From positions 779,008 through 843,007 of the forward strand of contig NZ_FNOG01000001.1 in NCBI RefSeq assembly GCF_900106525.1: a DNA stretch of 64,000 bases. The letters run 5' to 3'. The translations under genes and the position numbers were made by a program. The notes beneath the pieces are model-generated. The model saw nothing but the letters and a program-made list of their open reading frames with translations, did no database searches and was not told the DNA's origin. The stretch comes from Lysobacter enzymogenes (lineage in GTDB: Bacteria; Pseudomonadota; Gammaproteobacteria; Xanthomonadales; Xanthomonadaceae). Of this stretch, positions 1 to 11,100 are shown one piece after another (within the stretch, counting starts at the first letter, position 1; the number at the start of each line of letters is the position of its first letter).

Positions 1-122
1 TGCACCACGAGCAACTGCTCAACGGCGCGCTGCAGAAGATCAAGTTCGATGGCCGCACCATCCATTACTACGACGGCCGCGGCCGCTACACCGATTACAA
101 GAGCGCCAATCGCTGCCCGTGA
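1..122 (+). CDS. 3' end of an unidentified protein (partial)
   Basis: An open frame enters from before the window and stops at TGA 120-122. The visible 39 residues are hydrophilic and rich in His, Tyr, Arg and Asp (…FDGRTIHYYDGRGRYTDYKS…) and end in NRCP. I do not recognise the family. A PhzF-type gene follows 69 bp downstream in the same direction, but nothing shows that the two work together. Confidence 0.5.
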   Translation, partial: HHEQLLNGALQKIKFDGRTIHYYDGRGRYTDYKSANRCP

Positions 123-191
123 GGGTCGGCGCGCGCGTCAACAGGCCGAAAGCCACATAGCCGCGCGCGCCGCGGCGGTTACGATCCGGGG

Positions 192-1052
192 ATGAGCCTG
201 CGCCGCTATCTGCAACTGGACGTGTTCGCCCACCGCATCGGCGCCGGCAATCCGCTGGCGGTGGTGTTCGATGCGCAGGGCCTGGACGACGCGGCGATGC
301 AATCTTTCGCCGCGTGGATGCATCTGCCCGAAACCGTGTTCCTGCTGCCGCCGCAGGACGGCGCCGACTACCGGGTGCGCATCTTCACTCCGACCCGCGA
401 GCTGGATTTCGCCGGGCATCCGAGCGTCGGCGCGGCCTGGGCCGTGCTCGATGCGCGGCGGGTGCCGGCCGGTTGCGAGGCGATGGTGCAGCAGTGCGCG
501 GCCGGCTCGCTGCCGGTGCGCATCGTCCACGACGCGACCGGGCCGCGGGTGTCGGTGCGCACGCCGCGGGCGCGGCCGCTGTCGGTCGAACCCGACCGCG
601 CGGCGCTGCAGGCGATCCTGCGCGATCTGCCGGCCGGCGCGCTTCGCCCGGCGCTGTGGGACAACGGCGCGCGCTGGTGGCTGGCCGAGGTCGAGGACGT
701 GCGTGCGCTGCGCGGCTGGCGGCCCGAGCTGGCGGCGATCGCCGCGCTAGGCGGCGACGCGCTCGGCCTGGCCTTGTTCGCGCCGGGCGACGTCGCCGGC
801 TGCGCCCGCACCGTGCGCGCGTTCTGCCCGGCCGACGGTTTCGCCGAGGATCCGGTCACCGGCAGCGCCAACGCCGCCATCGCCAGCGCCTTGCTCGCCG
901 CCGGGCGGCTGAGCGCGGGCGACAGCTACAGCGCCAGCCAGGGGCGCGAAGTCGGGCGCGACGGGCGGGTGGAGCTGAGCGTGGACGAGGCCGGCGAGGT
1001 CTGGGTCGGCGGCCGGGTGCAGGCGGTGATCCGCGGCAGCGTGGAGTGGTGA
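192..1052 (+). CDS. PhzF family isomerase/epimerase-like protein
   Basis: This 286-residue protein has the diaminopimelate-epimerase-like fold signature of the PhzF family. An N-terminal FAHRIGAGNPLAVV segment is followed by LPETVF, where Glu47 matches the catalytic Glu of PhzF. FTPTRELDFAGHPSVGAAW follows at about residues 66-84, and EDPVTGSANAAI lies near residue 220. The length is typical for the family. PhzF itself isomerises trans-2,3-dihydro-3-hydroxyanthranilate in phenazine synthesis, but most relatives act on unknown substrates. No other phenazine genes are present here, so phenazine synthesis should not be inferred. The ATG at 192 follows a CGGGG stretch. The gene is probably monocistronic, because a 566-bp gap follows. 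Confidence 0.88.
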   Translation: MSLRRYLQLDVFAHRIGAGNPLAVVFDAQGLDDAAMQSFAAWMHLPETVFLLPPQDGADYRVRIFTPTRELDFAGHPSVGAAWAVLDARRVPAGCEAMVQQCAAGSLPVRIVHDATGPRVSVRTPRARPLSVEPDRAALQAILRDLPAGALRPALWDNGARWWLAEVEDVRALRGWRPELAAIAALGGDALGLALFAPGDVAGCARTVRAFCPADGFAEDPVTGSANAAIASALLAAGRLSAGDSYSASQGREVGRDGRVELSVDEAGEVWVGGRVQAVIRGSVEW

Positions 1053-1618
1053 ACGGGCGGTTCTGCCAATTTGTATTTGCATAATGCATTTGGCGCTGTT
1101 TACGTAAATTCGCCAGTGAATGCGTAAAAAAGAACACGGGCGTGCGGCTTTTCGGCGCGCCGAGAGCGGCGATGCGTGCCGTGGCGACGGGTACCGACCG
1201 TCGCGCGCCGAGGCCGGTGTCGGGTGCTGGCTCCCGACTCGATTCACATGTCGCGTCACAATTTAAAGTTGCGATTTCGTTGGTTCGGTGACGCCGTTCC
1301 GACCCGGCGCATGCGGGCCTGCGACAGGCCTGTCCGGCCGCTCCGGCGAAGTGCGTTTCAGCGCGCCGCCATGAACGAAAATCACCGTTTCTCACTGAAA
1401 TAACCGGCTATCGGAAATCTCCGCCGGGGCCGTCGGCACGGCCGGTTTCATCACGCGCCTTTAACGATAAACAGGCGCAGCCTGTCCGCGATACACACGA
1501 GATTCGCACCTCGAATGTGTGTTGTCGGCGCTTAGCCGGTGTCGCCCCACGCAGACGCAGGCACAGCGGTCCAAACCTCAGGGCACGGAGCAGCGCAAGG
1601 CTGCATTCGGAGGACGTG
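1053..1618. other. 566-bp non-coding leader upstream of the collagen-like gene
   Basis: No convincing gene is seen here. The first part is clearly AT-richer than its surroundings. It holds two palindromes: TGCAT-A-ATGCA at 1078-1088 and TTTACGTAAA at 1099-1108. These could be operator sites for the collagen-like protein gene, whose start is 0.5 kb further on. The small frame at 1176-1403 has no ribosome site and Arg-rich, shadow-like composition, so I do not call it. The end of the stretch carries the GGAGG ribosome site (1609-1613) of the next gene. Confidence 0.5.
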
Positions 1619-3109
1619 ATGGACACCCAAGGCATTCGCAAGGCTCTTTCCTACAGCTTGCTCGCCGCGTGCATCTTGACGATCACGGTATCGGCGACGG
1701 GCTGCTCGGGCTCGGGCGGCGTCAAATCCAGCTTCAATCCCAACCCGGGCGGTCCGGGCGGCCCCGGCGAGCCCGGCGGCCCCGGTGGTCCCGGCGATCC
1801 GGGCGGGCCGGGCAATCCCGGTGGCCCCGGCGGTCCGGGCGGACCGGGCAATCCCGGCGGGCCCGGCAATCCGGGCGGGCCGGGCAATCCCGGTGGTCCC
1901 GGCAACCCGGGCGGCCCAGGCAATCCGGGCGGACCGGGCAATCCCGGCGGTCCGGGCGGCACTTCGGCCGGCAATCCGCTGGGTTCGGTCATCACCACCG
2001 TCGGCAATCTGGTCTCCGGCATCGGCGGCGGGGTGAGTTCGCTCGGCACGCAGATTCCGAATCAGGCCCTGCTCGGCGGCAACAACCCGACCACGCAGGG
2101 GTTGGCCAAGGTCGTCGACGACCTCGGCAAGACCGTCAGCGGCCTGGGCGGTGCGACCAGCAGCGGGCTCGGCCAGATCGGCAACATCGCCAACCCGGTC
2201 GGCACCACCGCCGGCGGGGTCGACAATCTCGTAGTCAACGTCGGCACCACGGTCGACGACCTCGGCAAGACGGTCGCCACCGTCGGCGCGTTCCAGGGCT
2301 CGCCGATCCAGCCGCTGACCAGCGCGGCCGGCGGCCTGGTTTCGGGCGTGGGCGGCGGGGTCAAGCAACTCGGCGGCAAGCTCGGCGGCGTGATCGAAGG
2401 CCAGTCCGGGCAGCAGCTCACCGGCGCGGTCAGCCAGATCGTGACCCCGGTAGCGGGCCTGCTGCAGGCCAACGGCGGCACCACCGGCGGCAACGGCGGC
2501 GGCAATCTGGTCGCCAACGCCTCGCGCGGCGTCGGCGGCGTGGTCGGCGGCGTGGCTTCGGCCGGCGCGGGCCTGGGCGCGGCGATCAGCGGCGCGCCGG
2601 TACCCGGCGGCGCCGGCGGCGTGACCAGCGTGGTCGGCGGCGCGGTGACCGGCCTGAGCGGCAACCTCGGCACGGTCGGCGCCGGCATCAACGCCGGGCT
2701 CGGCAATGCCGGTGGGATCGCCAATCCGGTCGGGGTGACCGCGGCCGGCGCGACCACCGGCGTGGCCGGCGTGGGCGTGACGGTCGGCGGCGTCGGCACC
2801 GGGCTGGCCAGCGCCGGCGCGGCGACTCCGCTGGCGCCGGTGACCAATCTGGTCGGCGGCGTAGTGTCCGGCGTCGGCAGCGGCGTCAATCAGGTCGGCA
2901 CGGGGGCGACGGCGGCGGTCAACGGGCCGCTGCAGCCGGTGACTCAGGGGCTGAGCACGGTCGTCAACGGCGTAGCCGGGGCGACCGGGCTCAACAACGC
3001 CAACGGCGGCCTGCTCGGCGGTGTGCTCGGCAATGCGACCGGCGGCACCAACGACAAGGGCGGGCTGCTCGGCACCGGACTGCTCGGCAAGAAGGGCGCC
3101 AAGCCGTAA
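1619..3109 (+). CDS. Collagen-like repeat surface protein (putative lipoprotein)
   Basis: This is a 496-residue exported protein. The N-terminus has a positively charged start, a hydrophobic stretch and ATGC at residues 26-29, a possible but non-ideal lipobox. Residues about 43-115 are an almost perfect Gly-X-Y collagen-like tract ([10 protein letters not shown] units). Different synonymous codons are used along it, so the repeat is kept at protein level. The rest is Gly/Val/Ala-rich with recurring [14 protein letters not shown]-like, NPVG and NLV-GVGSGV motifs, suggesting a repetitive beta-structured or phasin-like body. I chose ATG 1619 because GGAGG lies 5 bp upstream and a signal peptide follows directly. 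The FhaC/ShlB-type transporter gene 217 bp downstream suggests a secretion pair. Its function (adhesin, surface fibre) is inference. Confidence 0.8.
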   Translation: MDTQGIRKALSYSLLAACILTITVSATGCSGSGGVKSSFNPNPGGPGGPGEPGGPGGPGDPGGPGNPGGPGGPGGPGNPGGPGNPGGPGNPGGPGNPGGPGNPGGPGNPGGPGGTSAGNPLGSVITTVGNLVSGIGGGVSSLGTQIPNQALLGGNNPTTQGLAKVVDDLGKTVSGLGGATSSGLGQIGNIANPVGTTAGGVDNLVVNVGTTVDDLGKTVATVGAFQGSPIQPLTSAAGGLVSGVGGGVKQLGGKLGGVIEGQSGQQLTGAVSQIVTPVAGLLQANGGTTGGNGGGNLVANASRGVGGVVGGVASAGAGLGAAISGAPVPGGAGGVTSVVGGAVTGLSGNLGTVGAGINAGLGNAGGIANPVGVTAAGATTGVAGVGVTVGGVGTGLASAGAATPLAPVTNLVGGVVSGVGSGVNQVGTGATAAVNGPLQPVTQGLSTVVNGVAGATGLNNANGGLLGGVLGNATGGTNDKGGLLGTGLLGKKGAKP

Positions 3110-3326
3110 GCGTCGGCTCGGTCCGGATGCAGGTGTGATCGACCGCGCGGGAATGGCCACGCGCCATTCCCGCCGCGGCATACGCACGTAGATTGGAGTT
3201 CGTCAGCGCAGGCGCGTCCGGCCCAGGGCGGACGCGCCTGGCTTTCGCGGCGCTGCTGTCGCCACTGGCGACTCCCGGCGCCGCTTGCCTGCCGAGATTC
3301 GGGTTGCCGACGACAAGGGGCCGTGC

Positions 3327-5048
3327 ATGGCTACAGGGCTTTGGGGGAAGCGCTATCCGCTCGCGCTGGCATTGTCGGCGTGTCTGTACGCCAGTCCACC
3401 CGCATCGGCGCAAACCGCCGCACCGCGCTTGCCGAGCACCGGCAATCCGCTGCAGACGCTGCCGCAGGCGCCGTTGCCCAAGGGCCCGGCCAAGGTCGAA
3501 ACCACGGTCGCGCCGCAACAGAATCTCGAGATGGCCGCGTTCCTGGCCTTGCAGCTGACGCCGTCGCGGTTCGAGGTGTCCGGGGTCAAGTCGGTGCCGT
3601 TCGACGACGTGATCGGCCTGTTCAAGCCGCTGGCCGGCCAGCCGATCACCGTCGCCCAGTTGCTCACCGCAGCCGAGGCCTGCACCAAGCTGTATCGCGA
3701 ACGCGGCTACGCGCTGTCGTTCTGCTATGTGCCGACCCAGGACTTCGCCGACGGCGCGGTGCGGGTGGTGGCGGTGGAAGGCTACGTCGCGCAGGTGCGC
3801 ATCCAGGGCAAGGCCGGCAAGCTGGAGCGCAAGATCCGCGCGATCGCCCAGCGCATCGTCGACGACCGGCCGCTGCGGCAGAAGACCTTCGAGCGCTATT
3901 CGCAGATCCTGGGCTTCCTGCCGGGGGCGAAGATCGGCCTCAACGTGCCGGCGCCGACCACCACCGACGGCGCGACCTCGCTGGACGTCACCGTCGAGGC
4001 CAAGCGCTATGACGCGACCTGGGCGCTGGAGTTCAACCATCCCGGCACACAGGGCCTGGCTTCGCTGAATCTCAATGCGCTGACCTCACTGGCCGAGCAA
4101 TGGAGCCTGGCGGCGCTGTACCCCGACGGCCGCGGCAACGAGCGGTTCTACAGCGCGGGCTATCAGCAGTTGTTCGGCAGCGATGGCTGGATCGGCCGCG
4201 CCGAAGGTTCGCGCTATCGCGGCGTGCCGGCGACGCAGACGCCGCTGCCGGCGTTCCTCGACCATCGCGTCGAGCAGGACCGCTACGCGCTCAGCGCGCG
4301 CTATCCGCTGCGGCTGGAGACCGAGCGCTCGCTGTTCCTGTCGCTGGGCGCATACGCGGCCGACCAGTCCGACCGCTACCTCAACACGATCAACGGCGCG
4401 AGCCTGGAGCAGCGCTCCAAGACCCGCGTGCTGCAAGCCGGGCTGGATTTCGCCGAGGCCAAGAAGGACCGCGCGCGCCAGGTCAGCGTGCAGATCGCGC
4501 GCGGCTTCGACGCCTGGGGCGCCAAGGCCGAGACCCTGACCAACATCGGCGGCGCGATCCTGCCCGCGGCCAGCGACGTGGCGTTCACCCGCTACAACCT
4601 GGGGTTCGCCCAGAGCCGGGCGTGGAAGGACCAGCGTTACCTCGCGGTGCTGCGCGCGGCCGCGCAGTACACCCGCGACCGCTTGCCGTCGTCGGAGCAG
4701 ATCAGCTTCGGCGGCACCCGCTTCGCCCTGGCCTACGACCCGGGCGAAACCTCGGGCGACCGCGGCTGGGGCGTGGGTCTGGAGCTGAGCCGCAATTTCA
4801 AGCCGAACACGCGCTGGCTCAAGGCGGTGTCGCCGTACCTGAGCGTGCAGCACGCGCAGGTGTCGCTGAGCGACGGCCGCCGGCCGGCGCCGAACCGGCT
4901 GGGCACGGTCGCGCTGGGCGTGCGGCTGTCGGACAACAAGCACTACAACATCGATTTCGCCTACGCCAAGCCGACTGCGGACCTGCCGTTGGAGACGGAC
5001 GACCGCAAGCCGCGCTGGAATTTGAATTTCGCGTATCAGTTGCCGTGA
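3327..5048 (+). CDS. ShlB/FhaC/HecB-type outer-membrane transporter (TpsB family)
   Basis: This 573-residue precursor has a signal peptide ending around ASPPASAQ. A POTRA-like domain follows at about residues 60-140, from FEVSGVKSVPFDDV through YRERGYALSFCYVP and VRVVAVEGYVAQVRIQG. A long C-terminal beta-barrel alternates aromatic and polar residues and ends in WNLNFAYQLP, a typical outer-membrane barrel end. Family members translocate and sometimes activate a large exported partner across the outer membrane. The collagen-like protein just upstream is the obvious candidate substrate, although it shows no classical haemagglutinin TPS domain. I chose ATG 3327 rather than an in-frame ATG 42 bp upstream because AAGGGG lies 6 bp before it and the signal peptide begins there. 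Confidence 0.85.
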   Translation: MATGLWGKRYPLALALSACLYASPPASAQTAAPRLPSTGNPLQTLPQAPLPKGPAKVETTVAPQQNLEMAAFLALQLTPSRFEVSGVKSVPFDDVIGLFKPLAGQPITVAQLLTAAEACTKLYRERGYALSFCYVPTQDFADGAVRVVAVEGYVAQVRIQGKAGKLERKIRAIAQRIVDDRPLRQKTFERYSQILGFLPGAKIGLNVPAPTTTDGATSLDVTVEAKRYDATWALEFNHPGTQGLASLNLNALTSLAEQWSLAALYPDGRGNERFYSAGYQQLFGSDGWIGRAEGSRYRGVPATQTPLPAFLDHRVEQDRYALSARYPLRLETERSLFLSLGAYAADQSDRYLNTINGASLEQRSKTRVLQAGLDFAEAKKDRARQVSVQIARGFDAWGAKAETLTNIGGAILPAASDVAFTRYNLGFAQSRAWKDQRYLAVLRAAAQYTRDRLPSSEQISFGGTRFALAYDPGETSGDRGWGVGLELSRNFKPNTRWLKAVSPYLSVQHAQVSLSDGRRPAPNRLGTVALGVRLSDNKHYNIDFAYAKPTADLPLETDDRKPRWNLNFAYQLP

Positions 5049-5154
5049 GGGCGGATGCGTCGGAAGCGGTGCGAGGTGGGGACGCGGCGGCGGGATGAGC
5101 GTGAGCCGCGCTGGTAGGTTCGCGATGGCGAGGTGGGGTTCGTCGTTGCTGCGT

Positions 5155-5243
5155 TGTCGCGGTCGCGGCTTGCGCCGCTCCTACAGTCGGATACGTAACT
5201 TGCCGCAGCGCCTGTAGGAGCGGCGCGAGCCGCGACCGCGACA
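5155..5243. repeat. Palindromic intergenic repeat, family B
   Basis: Two nearly perfect 31-bp inverted arms (5155-5185 and 5213-5243) are separated by 27 bp. The core reads GTAGGAGCGGCGCGAGCCGC. It lies between the convergent ends of the transporter gene and recQ, so the transcript would form a long hairpin on either strand. That could act as a bidirectional terminator or 3'-end stabiliser. Such REP-like elements are common in Xanthomonadaceae genomes. Confidence 0.8.
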
Positions 5244-5285
5244 ATACGACTGCGACGCACCCGTCCCGCAGCGACGGCGCTGCGG

Positions 5286-7112
<1,827 letters not shown>

Positions 7113-7204
7113 GGGCCTAGTTTAGCGGCGCGGCCGCGCGCAGCGGTCGGAGAACGGCGCCCCGGCGGGTCGGGAATCGGCGGACGCGGTTATGGGAGGG
7201 CTTG

Positions 7205-7291
7205 TTGTGGAAGGGCCTTCAGGGCCGAGGCTCTTGTTCCAGGTCGCGGCGACCCGATCGACAAGCATCGGGCCTGAAGGCCCTCCCACAA
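7205..7291. repeat. Palindromic intergenic repeat, family A (doublet)
   Basis: Inverted arms of the family-A sequence (TTGTGGAAGGGCCTTCAGG at the left; the reverse complement, ending CCCTCCCACAA, at the right) flank a spacer of about 40 bp. Its form resembles REPIN-like REP doublets. It lies between the start side of recQ and the 3' end of the Dps-family gene. Other copies occur at about 12.3, 15.9, 17.9, 57.2 and 63.9 kb. Confidence 0.8.
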
Positions 7292-7308
7292 CAGGTCTCC
7301 TACAATCG

Positions 7309-7341
7309 AAAAACCCCTCCCCGCAAGGCGGAGAGGGGTTT
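7309..7341 (-). terminator. Rho-independent terminator of the Dps-family gene
   Basis: On the minus strand the sequence forms AAACCCCTC…GAGGGGTTT (7333-7341 with 7311-7319) with an inner GC-rich CCGC-AAG-GCGG stem-loop, followed by a run of T. It lies 46 bp past the stop of the Dps-family gene. This is a canonical intrinsic terminator. Confidence 0.88.
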
Positions 7342-7386
7342 CGGGAGCGAGCCCGGGCGGCCTGCGCCGCACCGGGCCCGGGCCGG

Positions 7387-7962
7387 TCACTGCAGCAGCG
7401 AGCGCAGCATCCAGGCGTACTTCTCGTGGGTCTGCAGGCGCTGGGTCAGCAGATCCTCGGTCGGCGCGTCGTCGACGTCGTCGGCCTGGTCGAGTACCTT
7501 GCGCGCGGTGCGGCACACCGCTTCGTTGCCGACCACCAGCTGGCGTACCATTTCGCGCCAGTCCGCGGCGTCGCTCAGGCCCGGCTCTTCCGGGATCGAG
7601 GACAGGCGCACGAACTCGGCGTAGGAGCCCGGAGCGTTGAAGCCCAGGGCGCGGATGCGCTCGGCGATCTCGTCCAGCGCGGTCCACTGCTCGTTGTACT
7701 GGGTCTCGAACATGACGTGCAGGCTGTTGAACATCGGCCCGGTCACGTTCCAGTGGAAGTTGTGGGTCTTCAGGTACAGGGTGTAGCTGTCGGCCAGGAA
7801 CCGCGACAGACCCTCGGCGATCTTCTTGCGATCGGCCGGCGAGATCCCGATATCGATCGAGGGACCGCGGTCGTTCGGACCGGGCGAGGCGGCCGGGTTC
7901 ACCGGCGTTTCCTTGCCGGACTTGCCGGGTTTGCTCTTGTCGGACTTGCTGGACTTGGCCAT
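7387..7962 (-). CDS. Dps family DNA-protection / ferritin-like protein
   Basis: This 191-residue protein of the Dps/ferritin-like family forms dodecamers that oxidise and store iron and protect DNA in starvation or peroxide stress. The ferroxidase signature is visible: [19 protein letters not shown] (His and Trp ligand region), then [23 protein letters not shown] with the conserved Glu and Asp. The N-terminus is unusual, with about 45 residues rich in Lys/Ser/Pro ([14 protein letters not shown]) that could bind DNA, as Lys-rich tails do in E. coli Dps. An in-frame ATG lies 15 bp further upstream. I chose the inner ATG because AAGGAG sits 6 bp before it. A clear terminator follows. Confidence 0.93.
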   Translation of the reverse strand: MAKSSKSDKSKPGKSGKETPVNPAASPGPNDRGPSIDIGISPADRKKIAEGLSRFLADSYTLYLKTHNFHWNVTGPMFNSLHVMFETQYNEQWTALDEIAERIRALGFNAPGSYAEFVRLSSIPEEPGLSDAADWREMVRQLVVGNEAVCRTARKVLDQADDVDDAPTEDLLTQRLQTHEKYAWMLRSLLQ

Positions 7963-8118
7963 GTGCGACTCCTTCATTGGGGGATGTGCAGCGGAAGACG
8001 GGATTCCGGCGATCCGGACGGTTCTTCTATGGGGTCCGGACTTTGCGGCGACAATAGGCGCAGTCGCGGCGGAAGTGAAATGGTTTGTTTTTAGCGCTGC
8101 AATGCAGACGATCTATCG

Positions 8119-11100
8119 ATGAATACCAGTCAATCCAAACAGTCTAAGCAGGCCGATGCGAGCGCTGCGTTACGGCAGGCGCGCCGCGCCATCGACGGCG
8201 CGCTGAGCCGCGACCGCGGCCGCCTGCACGGGCTGTGGTCGCGCTGGAGCGGCAAGCCCGCCGATGCGGCCGCGCAGGAGGCGTTCTCCAAGGCGCTGGC
8301 GGCGTCGCTGGCGCAGCGCCAGGCGCGCGCGGCGGCGTTGCCGCAGGCGCCGGTGGATCCGGCTTTGCCGATCGCGGCCGAAGCCGAGCGCATCGTCGAG
8401 CTGATCCGCAAGCACCCGGTGGTGGTGATCGCCGGCGAGACCGGTTCGGGCAAGACCACCCAGTTGCCCAAGCTGTGCCTGGCCGCCGGCCGCGGCGCCG
8501 CCGGCCTGATCGGCTGCACCCAGCCGCGCCGCATCGCCGCGCGCGCGGTGGCGCGGCGCGTGGCCGAGGAACTGAACACCGAACTCGGCGGCGCGGTCGG
8601 CTATCAGGTGCGCTTCAACGAGAACGTCGGCGAGCGCACCGCGATCAAGTTCATGACCGACGGCATCCTGCTGGCGGAGATCCAGTCCGACCGCTTCCTG
8701 TCGGCCTACGACACCATCCTCATCGACGAGGCGCACGAGCGCAGCCTCAACATCGATTTCCTGCTGGGCTATCTCAAGCAACTGCTGAAGAAGCGCCCGG
8801 ACCTCAAGATCATCGTGACCTCGGCGACCATCGACACCGAGCGCTTCGCCGCGCACTTCGACGGCGCGCCGGTGGTCAGCGTGGAGGGCCGCGGCTATCC
8901 GGTGAACGTGCGCTACCGTCCGTTGGACGATGCCGAATCGCAAGGCGCGGACGAGGCCAATCCGCCGCGCCGCGCCGCTGCGGCGAATGCCGAAGCGCGC
9001 AATCCGAACGCTGCGCGCAGCGTCAACGACGGCATCGTCGCCGCCTGCGACGAGATCACCCGTGAGGATCCGCGCGGCGATGTGCTGATCTTCCTGTCCG
9101 GCGAGCGCGAGATCCGCGACGCCCACCAGGCGCTGGAGCGGCGCAAGTACCGCGAGACCGAAGTGCTGCCGCTGTACGCGCGGCTGTCGGTGCGCGACCA
9201 GGACCGGGTGTTCAACCCCGGCCCCAAGCGCCGCATCGTGCTGGCGACCAACGTCGCCGAAACCTCGCTGACGGTGCCGCGCATCCGCTACGTGGTCGAT
9301 CCGGGCCTGGCCCGGGTCAAGCGCTACAGCCCGCGCGGCAAGCTCGACCGGTTGCACATCGAGCCGGTCAGCCAGGCCAGCGCCGACCAGCGCAAGGGCC
9401 GCTGCGGACGCATCAGCGAAGGTACTTGCTACCGCCTGTACAGCCAGGCCGATTTCGAATCGCGGCCGCAGTACACCGACCCGGAAATCCGCCGCGCCGC
9501 GTTGGCCGGCGTGATCCTGCGCATGCTGTCGCTGGGCCTGGGCGATATCGAGGCGTTCCCGTTCCTGGAGCCGCCCGACAGCCGCGCCATCGCCGATGGC
9601 TGGCAGCAACTGGCCGAACTCGGCGCGGTCGACGAGCAGCGCAAGCTCACCGCCACCGGCCGGACCATGGCGCGCCTGCCGGTGGACGTGAAGCTGGCGC
9701 GCATGCTGGTGGCCGCCGACCAGCACGGCTGCCTGCGCGAGACGATCGCGATCGCCGCGTTCCTGGGCATCCAGGACCCGCGCGAGCGTCCGTCCGACCA
9801 GCGCGCCGCGGCCGACAACGCGCATGCGCTGTTCGCCGACCCGCGCTCGGAGTTCGTCGGCATCCTCAAGCTGTGGGACGCCTACCAGCAGGCCCACCAG
9901 GAACTCACCCAGTCCAAGCTGCGCGGCTGGTGCGAGAAGCATTTCCTCGGCTTCCTGCGCATGCGCGAGTGGCGCGAGCTGCACCGCCAGCTGAAGCTGC
10001 TGTGCGACGAACTGGGCTGGCGCAGCCGCGAGGTCGCGCAGGCGCCGGCCGACGAGCCGATGGACGCGGCCGCCTACGCCACCTTGCACCGCGCGCTGAT
10101 CGCCGGCCTGCCGACCCAGGTCGGTTTCCGCGGCGACAAGGGCCTTTACGACGGCCCGCGCGGGCGCAAGTACACCTTGTTCCCGGGCTCGCCGCTGGCC
10201 AAGAAGCCGCCGCCGTGGCTGCTGTCGGCGACCTTGCTCGACACCGAGCGGGTGTGGTCGATGACCAATGCCTCGATCGAGCCGGACTGGGCGATCCAGG
10301 AACTGTCGCACCTGTTGGCGCGGCGCCATCACGACCCGCGCTGGTCGCGCTCGCAGGGCCGCGTGGTCGGCAGCGAGCAGATCAGCCTGTTCGGGCTGGT
10401 GCTGGCGCCCAAGCGGCCGATCCACTACGGCGCGCTGTACCCGGAAGAAAGCCGCGCGATCTTCGCCCGCGACGCATTGGTGACCGGCGAGATCAACACC
10501 CGCGCCGGGTTTCTGGCGCGCAACCTCGCCACGCTGGCGAAAGCGCGCGAAGAGGAAGCCAAGCAGCGCCGCGCCGGGCTGGTGGTGGACGAGGAATGGA
10601 TGGCGCAGTGGTACCTCGACCGCCTGCCGCCGCAAGTGCACAACGCGCAGGCGCTGGACGCCTGGTACAACAAGCTGCCGGCGAACGAGAAGGCCGCGCT
10701 GGAATGGAGCGCCGACGATCTGATGATCGGCGGCGAAAGCGAGGCCGCGCGTTTCCCGCCGTACCTGCAGCTCGGCCAGGCCCGGCTGGCGGTGCGCTAC
10801 CGCTTCGAGCCCGGCGCGCCCGACGACGGCATGACCTTGGCGGTGCCGCTGCATCTGCTCAACGCGCTCGACCCGGCGCAGCTGTCGTGGCTGGCGCCGG
10901 GCTTCGTCGCCGACAAGGCCGCGGCGCTGATCAAGTCGCTGCCCAAGGCGCTGCGGCGCAACTTCGTGCCGGCGCCGGACTTCGCCAAGGCCTTCCATGA
11001 GGCTCATCCCAAGCCCGAGGCCGACGATTTCGCCGGCACGCTGGCGCGGTTCCTGCGCAAGCTCGGCGGGGTGGAGATCGCTGCGACGGATTTCGACGCG

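Noticed and set aside
192-1052. Phenazine biosynthesis locus
   Set aside because: Only a PhzF-family gene is present. The family is broad and no phzA-G genes accompany it.
1176-1403. A 75-residue open frame in the leader of the collagen-like gene
   Set aside because: No ribosome site; Arg/Pro-rich residues typical of random GC-rich DNA.
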